In this document: positions 24,789-34,260 of the stretch, piece after piece
Numbering within the stretch: the first letter of the stretch is position 1
How the letters are laid out: the number at the start of each line of letters is the position of its first letter
Origin: Bauldia sp.
GTDB lineage: Bacteria > Pseudomonadota > Alphaproteobacteria > Rhizobiales > Kaistiaceae
Assembly (NCBI GenBank): GCA_026126065.1
Contig: JAHCJY010000002.1
Coordinates: 558,001-622,000 of the forward strand
DNA length: 64,000 nucleotides
Direction: 5' to 3'
Position numbers and translations under genes: made by a program
The notes under the pieces: generated by a model
The model's input: only the letters and a program-made list of their open reading frames with translations
The model's database searches: none
Told to the model about the DNA's origin: nothing

Positions 24789-24958
24789 CCATTCGGCGCG
24801 CGGATATAAGAAGCGGCCCGAAGGGGTGTCAAGCAAGCGCCTGCGCTTTGGGCGGGCAGCGACAAGCCGTCCCCGGCCCCGCCGGGAGGCGGCGCGGAAA
24901 TGCGGCTCGCGCGGGGGCGGCGGAGCGGATAGGGCTGCTGCGCGCCCGGACGGCGCGG

Positions 24959-25726
24959 ATGCGCGCGATGTTCGATCTTCCCACGGCGACGATCCTGTTC
25001 CTCCTTCTGGCCGCGTTCGCGGCCGGGCTGATCGACGCCATCGCGGGCGGCGGCGGGCTGATCACGGTGCCGGCGCTCCTCCTTGCCGGGCTGCCGCCGG
25101 TCGAGGCGCTCGGCACCAACAAGCTCCAGGCGCTGTTCGGCAGCGGCACGGCGACGTTCGCGTTTGCGCGGCGCGGGCACGTCGATCCGCGGCGGCAGAT
25201 CGTGCCGTTCGTGCTGGCGCTGGTCGGGTCCGGCGCGGGAGCGCTGGTCGCGAGCGTGGCGCCGGTCGAAATCCTCGAGCGGCTGCTGCCGGTGCTCCTC
25301 ATCGCCATCGCGCTCTACTTCGCCTTCAAGCGGACGCTGCACGATACCGACCGCGCACAGCGGATGCGGCCGGGCCTGTTCCAGGCGACGGTCCCGCCGC
25401 TGATCGGATTCTACGATGGCCTGTTCGGCCCCGGCACGGGGTCGTTCCTGATGCTGGCCTATGTCGGGCTGGCCGGCTTTGGCATCCTCAAGGCGACCGC
25501 GCACACCAAGCTCGTCAACTTCGCATCCAATGTCGGCGCGTTCGCCGTGTTCGCGGCGCTCGGGGCGGTGGTCTGGCTGCTCGGTCTGGCGATGGGCGTG
25601 ATGCAGCTCGCCGGCGCGCGGATCGGCGCCGCGCTGGCCATGCGGCACGGCGCGTGGCTGATCCGCCCGCTCCTCGTCATTGTCTGCGTCGGGCTGGCGA
25701 TCCGGCTGCTGCTGCAGGCGGAGTAG
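24959..25726 (+). CDS. TSUP (TauE/SafE) family membrane transporter
   Basis: The 255-aa product is a polytopic membrane protein with about seven to eight helices and the two TSUP signature repeats. The first is LIDAIAGGGGLITVPALL followed by LGTNKLQALFGSGTATFAF. The second is IGFYDGLFGPGTGSFLMLAYV followed by AHTKLVNFASNVGAFAVF. Family members export sulfite, sulfoacetate or other organosulfonates. ATGs at 24959 and 24968 are both possible and no SD is clear. It begins 171 bases from the 5' end of the divergent tRNA. The substrate is unknown. Confidence 0.88.
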   Translation: MRAMFDLPTATILFLLLAAFAAGLIDAIAGGGGLITVPALLLAGLPPVEALGTNKLQALFGSGTATFAFARRGHVDPRRQIVPFVLALVGSGAGALVASVAPVEILERLLPVLLIAIALYFAFKRTLHDTDRAQRMRPGLFQATVPPLIGFYDGLFGPGTGSFLMLAYVGLAGFGILKATAHTKLVNFASNVGAFAVFAALGAVVWLLGLAMGVMQLAGARIGAALAMRHGAWLIRPLLVIVCVGLAIRLLLQAE

Positions 25727-25844
25727 CAAACGTCGGGCTTTCGAAGCGGACGACAGCATCAAAGTCAGCAGAGGCAATCCCTCGCCCGAACGGGGGCGAG
25801 GGCAGAAACGGGCGATCGCGTCAGCGACGCAGACCCGATGCGAC

Positions 25845-26114
25845 CTACCGCCAGATCTTGGCGAGGAGGTAGCCGGCGCCCGCGGCGACGAGCACCGAGG
25901 CGATCGGCCGGCGGGCGACCAGGGCCTCGATATCGTGGACGAGCGCCTCGCCGCGGTGGCGGACCATCGCGGTGGTATCCTCGACGGTGTCCTCGATCGT
26001 GTCGATCGCCTCGCGACCGGCGACCTTGGCGCGGCGTGCACCGCGCACGACGGCGCCCTCGGCCCGGTCGAGCGCTTCGCGACCGCGGGCGGCCGCTCCA
26101 TTCGATGTAGCCAT
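25845..26114 (-). CDS. DUF883 (ElaB/YqjD-like) membrane-anchored protein
   Basis: The 89-aa product has an Ala/Arg-rich helix (REALDRAEGAVVRGARRAK), an acidic stretch (TIEDTVEDTTAM) and a C-terminal membrane segment (IASVLVAAGAGYLLAKIWR). This is the layout of ElaB/YqjD-type inner-membrane proteins associated with ribosomes in stationary phase. The ATG at 26114 follows AAGGAG. It lies downstream of a DUF892 ferritin-like gene on the same strand, and both are stress-type proteins. Confidence 0.85.
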   Translation of the reverse strand: MATSNGAAARGREALDRAEGAVVRGARRAKVAGREAIDTIEDTVEDTTAMVRHRGEALVHDIEALVARRPIASVLVAAGAGYLLAKIWR

Positions 26115-26201
26115 GTCTGACTCCTTCGGTCTGAGAAAGAACGCGCGGCGCGGTCGATCCGCCGCCCTGGCGAGTAAACGCACCGCGGCCGCGACCGGTT
26201 C

Positions 26202-26684
26202 CTACGCAGCTTCGCGGTTGAGCGTCCCTTCGGCGAGGTCCGTGAGCTTGCGGTCGGCGGCGTATTCCTGATCGAGATTGGCGCGAAGCAGCGGGATCGC
26301 AGCGGTGTGCCCGAGCGTCTCCGCCCACGAAGCGAGCGTGCCGTAGCGGGTGATCTCGTAGTGCTCCACCGCCTGGGCCGAAGCGATCATCCCCGCGTCA
26401 AGCGCATCGGGATCCTCGGCCTCGTCCATGATGGCCTTGCCTTCCTCAATGATGCCGAGGATGGCCTCGCACGTCACGCCGCGAGCCTTGAGACCGAGCT
26501 GGCCGAAGACTTCTTCGAGGTTGGCGATCTGCTGCTCGGTCTCGACGAGGTGCTCCTCGAAGGCGGCACGCAGCTGGTCGGAATCGGCCTTGCGGGCCAT
26601 CTTCGGCAGCGTCTTCATCACCTGCTTCTCGGCGAAGTAGATGTCACGGAGGAAATGGACGAAGAGATCCTGGAGGGTTTTCAT
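26202..26684 (-). CDS. DUF892 ferritin-like protein (YciE/YciF family)
   Basis: The 160-aa all-helical protein starts MKTLQDLFVHFLRDIYFAEK and continues with KTLPKMARKA, LRAAFEEHLVETEQQI, LEEVFGQLG and VEHYEITRYGTLASWAETLG. The Glu and His positions match the diiron ferritin-like YciE/YciF family, a stress-associated group of unknown reaction. SD AAGG lies seven bases before the ATG. It is adjacent to a DUF883 gene; pairs of these families are common in stress regions of alphaproteobacteria. It ends NREAA. Confidence 0.88.
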   Translation of the reverse strand: MKTLQDLFVHFLRDIYFAEKQVMKTLPKMARKADSDQLRAAFEEHLVETEQQIANLEEVFGQLGLKARGVTCEAILGIIEEGKAIMDEAEDPDALDAGMIASAQAVEHYEITRYGTLASWAETLGHTAAIPLLRANLDQEYAADRKLTDLAEGTLNREAA

Positions 26685-26884
26685 GAGGTGGCCTTGGTGT
26701 TGTGCGGTGCATCGCACACGCTGATGGGGTCTCCCGATCAACCTCCGGAACCAGCAGTGGGTTCCCGTACCGGCGACCCCAGGCTTGCGTCGCGGCCCGG
26801 GAACCACGAGAGCATATGCCAAGGCCGCAGACTCCGGCCGGGCGTCTGCCGACGCAGCGGCTGCAACCTGAGAATCTCGCCCAA

Positions 26885-27442
26885 ATGGCTGACGAAACGA
26901 ACCAGGTATTGGGTGCAACGCCTCCTGTCCACGAGCAGGACCTTTGCCGAACGCTGGTCCTGGGCAACAGCGGATCAGGCAAGAGCTGGCTGGCGGAACG
27001 ACTGGCGCGACGGCTTTCCGCTCCAGCCATCGATCTCGACGGCATTCATTGGGAGCCGGGCGGCTACGATCGGGCGCGGGAGAAGGCGGTCTCCGCGGCC
27101 ATGGTGCGCGACGCTGCAGCGGGGGAGAGGTGGATCATCGAAGGCGTATTCGGGTGGCTCGCCTCGGAGGCGCTGCCGAACGCAACGGCGCTCATATGGC
27201 TCGACCTCGGCGAGGCGGAGTGCGTCGCAAATATCAAACAGCGGGGTCCACGCCACGGGGCCACTGCAGCGTCCTTCGGCGCCCTTCTCGCCTGGGCCGG
27301 CGAGTACCGGCTCCGGCAGAACGCCAACTCGTTTGAAGGGCACCAGCGCATCTTCCGGAACTTCGTCGGAGAAAAGCTGGTGCTCAGGTCGCGAGCCGAG
27401 ATGGCCCTGTTCGTGGACAGCATTGCGGGCGGGAGCCGGTAG
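26885..27442 (+). CDS. P-loop nucleoside/adenylate kinase-like protein
   Basis: The 185-aa product has a Walker A motif in TLVLGNSGSGKSWLAERLA (about residues 29-40), DLDGIHWEPGGYD, WIIEGVFGWLA and LIWLDLGEAECV as the Walker B region. This resembles topology-modulation/FlaR-like kinases and adenylate kinase-like proteins, which carry a short LID. The C-terminal region, RQNANSFEGHQRIFRNF, fits the same group. Its substrate is unknown. The ATG at 26885 was selected because upstream in-frame sequence is unlike a kinase N-terminus; the SD is weak. Confidence 0.75.
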   Translation: MADETNQVLGATPPVHEQDLCRTLVLGNSGSGKSWLAERLARRLSAPAIDLDGIHWEPGGYDRAREKAVSAAMVRDAAAGERWIIEGVFGWLASEALPNATALIWLDLGEAECVANIKQRGPRHGATAASFGALLAWAGEYRLRQNANSFEGHQRIFRNFVGEKLVLRSRAEMALFVDSIAGGSR

Positions 27443-27618
27443 CGGCTCTCCGGCGGACACCCCGGCGCCGGGTGGGGGATCAGCCCCCACTTGCGCCCCG
27501 CGCCAAGCACCCCGATTTGACAGCCCCCCGGCGGATGCGGATTGTCTCGCGCTTTCGCGACCCCATCACTGAATTCCGCGCCGCGTAGGGCCACCCCGTC
27601 GCGCAACCGAGCGAAGCC

Positions 27619-30324
27619 TTGAAGCACGTCGTCATCGTGGAATCGCCCGCCAAGGCGAAGACCATCAACAAGTACCTCGGCGGCAATTACGAGGTGCTGG
27701 CCTCCTATGGCCATGTCCGCGACCTGCCCGCGAAGGACGGCTCCGTGCGGCCGGACGACAACTTCGCGATGTCCTGGGAGGTCGACTCCAAGGCTGCGAA
27801 GCGCCTCTCGGACATCGCCGCCGCCATGAAGGGCGCCGACCGGCTGATCCTTGCCACCGACCCCGACCGCGAGGGCGAGGCGATCTCGTGGCATGTGCTG
27901 GAGGTGCTGCGCCAGAAGCGGGTGATGAAGGACATCCCGGTCGAGCGCGTGGTGTTCAACGCGATCACGAAGCAGTCCGTGACGGCGGCGATGGCGAACC
28001 CGCGCCAGATCGATGCGCCGCTCGTGGACGCCTATCTCGCCCGCCGCGCCCTCGACTATCTCGTCGGCTTCACACTCTCACCCGTGCTGTGGCGCAAGCT
28101 GCCCGGCGCACGCTCGGCCGGCCGCGTCCAGTCGGTCGCGCTCCGCCTCGTCTGCGACCGCGAGAGCGAGATCGAGGCATTCCGGAAGCGCGAATACTGG
28201 TCGATCGCGGTGAACCTCGAGACGCCGCGGCATGACCGTTTCGTCGCGCGCGTCGTCGGCGCTGACGGAAAGAAGCTCGGCCGCCTCGACATTCCCGACG
28301 AGGTGTCGGCCCGTGCCATCCACGCCAACCTCGAGGGCGCCACCTACCGCGTGGCGTCGGTCGAGGCGAAGCCCACCAAGCGCAATCCGTGGGCGCCCTT
28401 CACGACCTCGACGCTGCAGCAGGAGGCCTCGCGCAAGCTCGGCTTCGCGGCGGCGCGGACGATGCAGATCGCCCAGCGGCTCTATGAGGGAGTCGAGATC
28501 GGCGGCGAGACCGTCGGCCTCATTACCTACATGCGGACCGACGGCGTGCAGATGGCGCCGGAGGCAATCTCGGCCGTGCGCGCGACGATCGCCCGCTCGT
28601 TCGGTGACCGCTACCTTCACCAGGCGCCGCGGCTCTACCAGACCAAGGCGAAGAACGCCCAGGAAGCGCACGAGGCAATCCGTCCGACCGATCCGAACCG
28701 GGCGCCCGATGAGGTCGCGCGCTACCTCGATGGCGACCAGGCAAAGCTCTACGAGCTGATCTGGAAGCGAACGATCGCCAGCCAGATGGCCTCGGCCGAC
28801 ATCGAGCGCACCACCGCCGAGATTCTGGCCACCAGGGGTTCGGCCGAGGTGCAGCTCCGCGCCACCGGCCAGGTGGTCAAGTTCGATGGCTTCCTCACGC
28901 TCTACAGCGAGGGACGCGACGACGAGGAGGACGAGGACGGCGGCCGCCTGCCGCCGCTCGCCGCGGACGATCCGCTCAAGGGCCACGAGATCGCCACCGA
29001 GCAGCACTTCACCGAGCCGCCGCCCCGCTACACCGAGGCGACCCTCATCAAGAAGATGGAGGAGCTCGGCATCGGCCGGCCGTCGACCTACACCGCAACG
29101 CTCTCGGTGCTGCGCGACCGCGGCTATGTCCGCCTCGACAAGAAGCGCCTCATCCCGGAGGACAAGGGCCGCCTCGTCACCGCGTTCCTGCAGAGCTTCT
29201 TCGAGCGCTATGTCGAGTACGATTTCACCGCGGACCTCGAGGAGAAGCTCGACCGCATCTCGGCCGGCGAACTCTCCTGGCAGGACGTGCTGCGCGAGTT
29301 CTGGCGGGACTTCTCGGCGCAGGTCGAAGGCACGCGCGAGCTCCGCGTCTCCGAGGTGCTCGACAAGCTCAACGATCTCCTCGGCCCGCACATCTTCCCC
29401 GACCGGGGCGACGGCTCCGATCCGCGCGTGTGCCCGCTTTGCGGCAACGGCAAGCTATCGCTGAAGCTCGGCAAGTTCGGCGCCTTCGTCGGCTGTTCGA
29501 ACTACCCGGAGTGCCGCTACACCCGGCAGCTCGCGGTGGCCGGAGAGGGTGATGAACCGGGTAAGGAAGCGCTCGACGGCAACCGCGTCCTCGGCGCCGA
29601 CCCGGAGACCGGACTCGAGATTTCCGTCCGCGTCGGCCGTTTCGGGCCGTACCTCCAGCTGGGCGAGGCCGTCGGCGACGAGAAGCCGAAGCGGTCCAAT
29701 ATCCCGCGCGGCTTCGACGCGGCGACGATCGGGCTCGAGGATGCCCTCCGGCTGCTGAGCCTTCCCCGCGAGGTCGGCCTCCATCCCGAATCCGGCAAAC
29801 CAATCACCGCCGGCCTCGGCCGCTACGGGCCGTTCGTGCTCCATGACGGCACGTTCGCCAACCTCGAGAGCGTCGAGGACGTCTTCACCGTCGGCCTCAA
29901 CCGCGCCGTGACGCTGATCGCCGAGAAGAAGGAAGGCGGCGGCCGCCGCAACCAGCCGCTCCTGATGAAGGCGCTCGGCGACCATCCGGCCGAGGGTGGG
30001 CCGATCACCATCCGCGCCGGCAAGTTCGGCCCGTACGTGAACCACGGCAAGATCAACGCGACCCTGCCGCGCGGGGCCGACCCCGAGAAGGTCACGATGG
30101 CCGAGGCCGTCGACCTGATCGCCAAGAAGGCCGAGTTCGGCCCGGGCAAGAAACCCGCCCGCGCCGCACCGCGGAAGGCTGCAGCGGCCAAGACCAAGCC
30201 GCCGGTCAAGGCGAAGGCGGGCGCGCGGAAGGCGGGCGCAAAGCCGGCGATGGCGCCCCGGAAGGATGCCACGGCCGCGAAGAAGGCTCCGGCGCGGCGG
30301 AAGACCTCGGCGGCGGAAGTCTAG
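27619..30324 (+). CDS. topA: DNA topoisomerase I
   Basis: Topoisomerase I relaxes negative supercoils by transient single-strand cutting. The 901-aa product starts at a TTG with the canonical KHVVIVESPAKAKTINKYLG. The Toprim domain contains ATDPDREGEAISWH. The catalytic Tyr is about residue 304 in GLITYMRTDGVQM. A single zinc ribbon (CPLCGNGK and CSNYPEC) lies near residue 610. Four topo C-terminal repeats follow, marked by GRFGPYLQLG, GRYGPFVLHDG and GKFGPYVNHG. The final 60 residues are a Lys/Ala-rich tail. rnr follows, separated by a palindromic repeat, an arrangement found across Hyphomicrobiales. Confidence 0.97.
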   Translation: MKHVVIVESPAKAKTINKYLGGNYEVLASYGHVRDLPAKDGSVRPDDNFAMSWEVDSKAAKRLSDIAAAMKGADRLILATDPDREGEAISWHVLEVLRQKRVMKDIPVERVVFNAITKQSVTAAMANPRQIDAPLVDAYLARRALDYLVGFTLSPVLWRKLPGARSAGRVQSVALRLVCDRESEIEAFRKREYWSIAVNLETPRHDRFVARVVGADGKKLGRLDIPDEVSARAIHANLEGATYRVASVEAKPTKRNPWAPFTTSTLQQEASRKLGFAAARTMQIAQRLYEGVEIGGETVGLITYMRTDGVQMAPEAISAVRATIARSFGDRYLHQAPRLYQTKAKNAQEAHEAIRPTDPNRAPDEVARYLDGDQAKLYELIWKRTIASQMASADIERTTAEILATRGSAEVQLRATGQVVKFDGFLTLYSEGRDDEEDEDGGRLPPLAADDPLKGHEIATEQHFTEPPPRYTEATLIKKMEELGIGRPSTYTATLSVLRDRGYVRLDKKRLIPEDKGRLVTAFLQSFFERYVEYDFTADLEEKLDRISAGELSWQDVLREFWRDFSAQVEGTRELRVSEVLDKLNDLLGPHIFPDRGDGSDPRVCPLCGNGKLSLKLGKFGAFVGCSNYPECRYTRQLAVAGEGDEPGKEALDGNRVLGADPETGLEISVRVGRFGPYLQLGEAVGDEKPKRSNIPRGFDAATIGLEDALRLLSLPREVGLHPESGKPITAGLGRYGPFVLHDGTFANLESVEDVFTVGLNRAVTLIAEKKEGGGRRNQPLLMKALGDHPAEGGPITIRAGKFGPYVNHGKINATLPRGADPEKVTMAEAVDLIAKKAEFGPGKKPARAAPRKAAAAKTKPPVKAKAGARKAGAKPAMAPRKDATAAKKAPARRKTSAAEV

Positions 30325-30349
30325 ATGACCGCGCCCGGCCTCTCCGCTT

Positions 30350-30492
30350 CGTCATCCCCGGGCTTGACCCGGGGACCCATGATGACCCAGGGCGCCCTCC
30401 CGCCGTGCGCGAGAGCCGCCGGCCCGACAGCTACGGTACGACGTTCGAATGGCCGGGCATCATGGGTTGCCGGGTCAAGCCCGGCAATGACG
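30350..30492. repeat. Dispersed palindromic repeat, copy 1
   Basis: A 143-bp element between topA and rnr has terminal arms that are near inverse complements: CGTCATCCCCGGGCTTGACC at the left and GGGTCAAGCCCGGCAATGAC at the right, each followed inwards by CATGATG/CATCATG. A second copy lies at 63677-63808 and shares about 30 identical bases in the right arm (starting at 30458 and 63774). Elements of this kind are common interspersed palindromes in alphaproteobacteria. Confidence 0.8.
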
Positions 30493-30526
30493 GGTATTGT
30501 GGTGCATCTCGTGGCGGGGGCTCACG

Positions 30527-33394
30527 ATGGCCCGTAAGCCGAGAGCCGCAGCCTCGGAAGACGCTCCTCCGGAGACCGCAGCGCCCCGCCCCCCGCGTCG
30601 GCCACGCAAGGCTGCCAGCGACACGCCTGCGACCGAGTCCGCCCGCGCGCCCCACGCGGCTGAAGCCGACGGCACGTCTGCCCGAGAGGCGAGGCCAGCC
30701 ACCGCAAGGAAGCCGCGGCCGAAGAAGGTGGTCGCCGACACGAAGGCCGTTGTGGCGGCCGAGGCAACGCCTGCGCCGGACGCTCCGGCGACCGACGGCC
30801 CGCGGCCCAACCGTGCAACGCGCCGCGCCGCCCTCAAGCCGGCTACGGTGGCCAACAAGGCGGCCGCGTCTGCACCGGCGCCGCCCAACCGCGCCGGTCG
30901 CCGGGCCGCCCTGAAGCCTGTCACCACCGCCGACGAACCTGCGCCGCCGAACCGGGCCGCCCGCCGTGCGGCGGCGCGTGCCTCAGGCGAACTCGTCGAT
31001 GCAAACCCGGCGCCGGCGCCCGAGCCGAAGCCGGCTCGCGAACGGCCGGCAGTGGAGGCCGCTCCGTCCGCGAAGGACCGGCGCCCACGACCGCCGAAGG
31101 ACAAGACGCCGAAGGACACCAGCGTCAAGGCGCTCCGGCCGGACCTGTTGCCGTCGAAGGCCGAGATCCTCGCCTTCATCGCGAGCCATCCCGGCTCGGG
31201 GAAGCGCGAGGTCGCGCGCCATTTCGGCATCGGCGGCGGGGCCAAGGTCGCGCTGAAGCGCCTCCTCAAGGAGCTCGCCGAGGAGGGCGAGGTCGAGAAG
31301 AAGCACCGGAAGCTCGTCCGTTCGGGCGACCTGCCCCCCGTCCTCGTCCTCTCGGTCGTCGAGCGCGATCGCGACGGCGATCTCGTGGCGCAGCCCGCGG
31401 AGTGGGACGAAACCACCGGCGACGCCCCGCGCATCTTCGTGGCCGCCCAGAAGCAGCCGCGGAACGCGCGTATTCGTGTCCCCGCGCCTGCCGTCGGCGA
31501 CCGCGTCCTCGCCCGCATCTCCGGCTCGCCGGGGTCCTACACCGCCCGCGTCCTGAAGGTGCTGGAGCGCCGACCGGAGTCGATGCTCGGCATCGTCCGG
31601 CACACCGGCGCGGAATGGCGGCTCGAGCCGATCTCGAAGAAGGAGCGCGAGGCGGTCCTCGATCCGCAGACGCTCGCCGGCGCGAAGGACGGCGACCTCG
31701 TCCGCGCCGCGCTGACGCGGACGGGACCGCGGCTCCATCCGCGTGTCGAAGTCGTCGAGATCGTCGGCTCGATGACGGGCGAGAAGGCGGTGTCGATGCT
31801 CGCCATCCACGCCCACGCCATACCGCACGTCTTCCCGGCCGCGGTCCTGGCGGAGGCCGAGGAGGCCCCGGTGCGAATCTCGCGCGAGGACCGCGAGGAC
31901 TGGCGCGACCTGCCGCTCGTCACCATCGATCCGCCGGACGCCAAGGATCACGACGACGCCGTTCACGCAGCGCCCGACGACGACGCGTCGAACCCGGGCG
32001 GCTTCGTGTGCACCGTCGCGATCGCCGATGTCGGCCTTTATGTCAGGCCCGGGACGGCGCTCGACCACGAGGCGCGGCTCCGCGGCAACTCCGTGTACTT
32101 CCCCGACCGCGTCGTGCCGATGCTGCCGGAGCGGATCTCGAACGACCTCTGCTCGCTGCGCGAGGGCCTCGACCGCCCTGCCCTCGCCGTCCGCATGGTG
32201 TTCGACTCCGAAGGGCGGAAGCGCACGCACAGCTTCCACCGCATCCTGATGCGCTCCGCGGCCAAGCTCTCCTATGCGGCTGCCCAGGCTGCCTTCGATG
32301 CCGGCGCCGACCCCGTCGGGGACGACCTCGGCGCGCCGGTGCTCCGGCCGCTGTGGGACGCGTACCAGGTGCTGGCGCGGGGCCGGGCCGCGCGCGAGCC
32401 CCTGGCGCTCGAACTGCCGGAGCGAAAGGTTCTGGTCGGTCCGGACGGACAGATCGAGCGGATCATGACGGCAGTGACCCTCGAGGCAAACCGCCTGATT
32501 GAGGAGTTCATGATCCAGGCGAACGTCGCCGCGGCGGAAACGCTGGAGAAGCAGAAGTCCCCGCTCGTCTACCGCATCCACGACGCGCCCTCGCTCGCGA
32601 AACTCGAATCGCTGCGCGAGTTCCTCGGCTCGATCGAGGTCTCGCTGCCGAAGCAGGGCAATCTCCGCCCCAGCCACTTCAACCAGATCCTCACCCGCCT
32701 CAAGGAAACCGAGCACGGCCGGATCATCCACGAGGTGGTCCTGCGGTCGCAGAGCCAGGCGGAGTACAGCCCGGCCAATATCGGCCATTTCGGCCTGAAC
32801 CTCCGCCGCTACGCGCATTTCACATCGCCGATCCGGCGCTACGCCGACCTGATCGTCCATCGTGGTCTGATCCGCGCGCTCGGCCTTGGCGACGGCGCCC
32901 TGCCCGACGGCATCGAAGCCGAGCTCCCCGAGATTTCGGCCGAGATTTCGGCGACGGAGCGGCGCGCAATGGCGGCCGAGCGCGAGACGATCGACCGCCT
33001 CGTCGCCTACTGGCTGGCGGACCGCATTGGCGCGACCTTCACCGGCCGGATCGCCGGCGTCACCCGGTCGGGCCTGTTCGTGAAGCTCGACGAGACCGGC
33101 GCCGACGGCTTCATCCCGATCGGCACGATCGGCGCGGACTACTATGTCCACGATGAAGGGCGGCACGCCCTTGTGGGGCGGAACAGCGGCGAGACGCACC
33201 GGCTGGGCGATCAGGTGGAGGTGAAGCTGGTCGAGGTCGCTCCGGTTGCTGGCGCGCTGCGTTTCCAGCTCCTCAGCGAAGGCAGCGTGGGCAAGTCACG
33301 CCCGCGCCCCGGAGGGCGGCCCGACAAGGGTTTCCGCGGCTTCAAGGGCAATCGCCCAGGTCCGCGCGGAAGCAAGGGCGGCCGCCGGCGCTGA
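30527..33394 (+). CDS. rnr: Ribonuclease R with long basic N-terminal extension
   Basis: RNase R is a processive 3'-5' exoribonuclease that degrades structured RNA. The 955-aa product is longer than usual because of an Ala/Pro/Lys/Arg-rich extension of about 200 residues. That extension holds three repeats of PNRAxRRAAxK type (near 94, 120 and 141). A winged-helix segment follows (ILAFIASHPGSGKREVARHF), then the cold-shock domains. The RNB catalytic domain has TIDPPDAKDHDDAVHA (first Asp about 468) and HFTSPIRRYADLIVHR. The S1 domain (RIAGVTRSGLFVKLDETGAD) precedes a basic Gly/Arg tail. SD GGGGG lies before ATG 30527. It is downstream of topA. Confidence 0.95.
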   Translation: MARKPRAAASEDAPPETAAPRPPRRPRKAASDTPATESARAPHAAEADGTSAREARPATARKPRPKKVVADTKAVVAAEATPAPDAPATDGPRPNRATRRAALKPATVANKAAASAPAPPNRAGRRAALKPVTTADEPAPPNRAARRAAARASGELVDANPAPAPEPKPARERPAVEAAPSAKDRRPRPPKDKTPKDTSVKALRPDLLPSKAEILAFIASHPGSGKREVARHFGIGGGAKVALKRLLKELAEEGEVEKKHRKLVRSGDLPPVLVLSVVERDRDGDLVAQPAEWDETTGDAPRIFVAAQKQPRNARIRVPAPAVGDRVLARISGSPGSYTARVLKVLERRPESMLGIVRHTGAEWRLEPISKKEREAVLDPQTLAGAKDGDLVRAALTRTGPRLHPRVEVVEIVGSMTGEKAVSMLAIHAHAIPHVFPAAVLAEAEEAPVRISREDREDWRDLPLVTIDPPDAKDHDDAVHAAPDDDASNPGGFVCTVAIADVGLYVRPGTALDHEARLRGNSVYFPDRVVPMLPERISNDLCSLREGLDRPALAVRMVFDSEGRKRTHSFHRILMRSAAKLSYAAAQAAFDAGADPVGDDLGAPVLRPLWDAYQVLARGRAAREPLALELPERKVLVGPDGQIERIMTAVTLEANRLIEEFMIQANVAAAETLEKQKSPLVYRIHDAPSLAKLESLREFLGSIEVSLPKQGNLRPSHFNQILTRLKETEHGRIIHEVVLRSQSQAEYSPANIGHFGLNLRRYAHFTSPIRRYADLIVHRGLIRALGLGDGALPDGIEAELPEISAEISATERRAMAAERETIDRLVAYWLADRIGATFTGRIAGVTRSGLFVKLDETGADGFIPIGTIGADYYVHDEGRHALVGRNSGETHRLGDQVEVKLVEVAPVAGALRFQLLSEGSVGKSRPRPGGRPDKGFRGFKGNRPGPRGSKGGRRR

Positions 33395-33512
33395 CCTTGC
33401 GGCGCCTCACGAGAAACCACGCCGCGACACATGCCCCTCTGGCAATTGCGGCAACGAAGGACTATCTGCAGCGTTGCCGCAGGGCAGTCCCCGAAAATTC
33501 GGATTAGCAACC

Positions 33513-33740
33513 ATGGCCAAGAAACGCGAAGCCGTCGCGGAATACGTCCTGTTCGATGCCATGTACGAGGACGGCTCGCAGCGCTCGAACCGCAAGGTTC
33601 CCAACTCGGCGCTCGAATATCACAACGACATTCTCAAGGCCGCCAAGGCCGACATCGAGCGGCAGGATCGCGAAATCGCCGAAAAGTCGGGTAAACCTCC
33701 GATCGAGATTCGCACCGTGAAGCGCTCGCGCGGCAAATAG
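33513..33740 (+). CDS. Conserved small protein of unknown function
   Basis: The 75-aa basic protein starts MAKKREAVAEYVLFDAMYED and continues GSQRSNRKVPNSALEYHNDI before a C-terminal helix and a TVKRSRGK ending. I recall similar short proteins in Hyphomicrobiales next to rnr, but no function is known. It is probably cytoplasmic. The SD is weak. The gene is placed between rnr and a coiled-coil protein gene on the same strand. Confidence 0.75.
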   Translation: MAKKREAVAEYVLFDAMYEDGSQRSNRKVPNSALEYHNDILKAAKADIERQDREIAEKSGKPPIEIRTVKRSRGK

Positions 33741-33778
33741 CTGCCCGCCAACCAAGACACACCAGAAAGGACCACGAC

Positions 33779-34195
33779 TTGGCAGCCTACAAGGAACAGA
33801 CCTTCGCCGAACGCCAGCGCGCCGCGCAGGAGGCAAAGAAGGCCCAGTTGGCCGCCGTGCTCGCCAAGCCGAAGGACGACCCCGAGGCTTTGCGCCGCGC
33901 CGCCGAGCGCAAGGCGCTGGCCGAGGCACGCGAAGCGCGCCTTGCCGAAAAGGAGCGCCTGAAGCGCGAGGAGCGCGAGCGCCGGGAGGCCGAGGCTCGC
34001 GCCGCCGAGGAAGCGCGCCTCGCGGCTCTCGAGGCCGCGCGGATCGCCGAGGAAGAGCGGAAGATTGCCGAGGAGGCCGCCAAGAAGGAGGCCAAGCTAG
34101 CCGCCGCCGCCCGCGTCATCGCCGACGAGGCCGCCCGCAAGGCCGAGCGCGACGCCCGCTACGCCGCCCGCAAGGCGCGCATCGGCAAGCGTTAG
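33779..34195 (+). CDS. DUF6481 charged helical protein
   Basis: The 138-aa product starts with a TTG behind AAAGGA and reads MAAYKEQTFAERQRAAQEAK. Almost the whole length is a charged Ala/Arg/Glu/Lys helix (KERLKREERERREAEARAAE), probably a long coiled coil. The opening matches the DUF6481 family of alphaproteobacteria. No function is known. It lies 38 bases after the preceding small gene and may be cotranscribed with it. Confidence 0.75.
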   Translation: MAAYKEQTFAERQRAAQEAKKAQLAAVLAKPKDDPEALRRAAERKALAEAREARLAEKERLKREERERREAEARAAEEARLAALEAARIAEEERKIAEEAAKKEAKLAAAARVIADEAARKAERDARYAARKARIGKR

Positions 34196-34260
34196 CCGGA
34201 GCCCAGGTCGCGGAACTGCCGATCCGCCAAACGCGTTTGCGCGGGATTGCGGAGGGCGCC

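Noticed and set aside
25779..25803. CCCTCGCCC hairpin after the TSUP gene
   Set aside because: No T tract on either strand; may be a chance GC-rich palindrome.
30983..33199. Long minus-strand frame across rnr
   Set aside because: Antisense shadow; the plus-strand rnr has all motifs.
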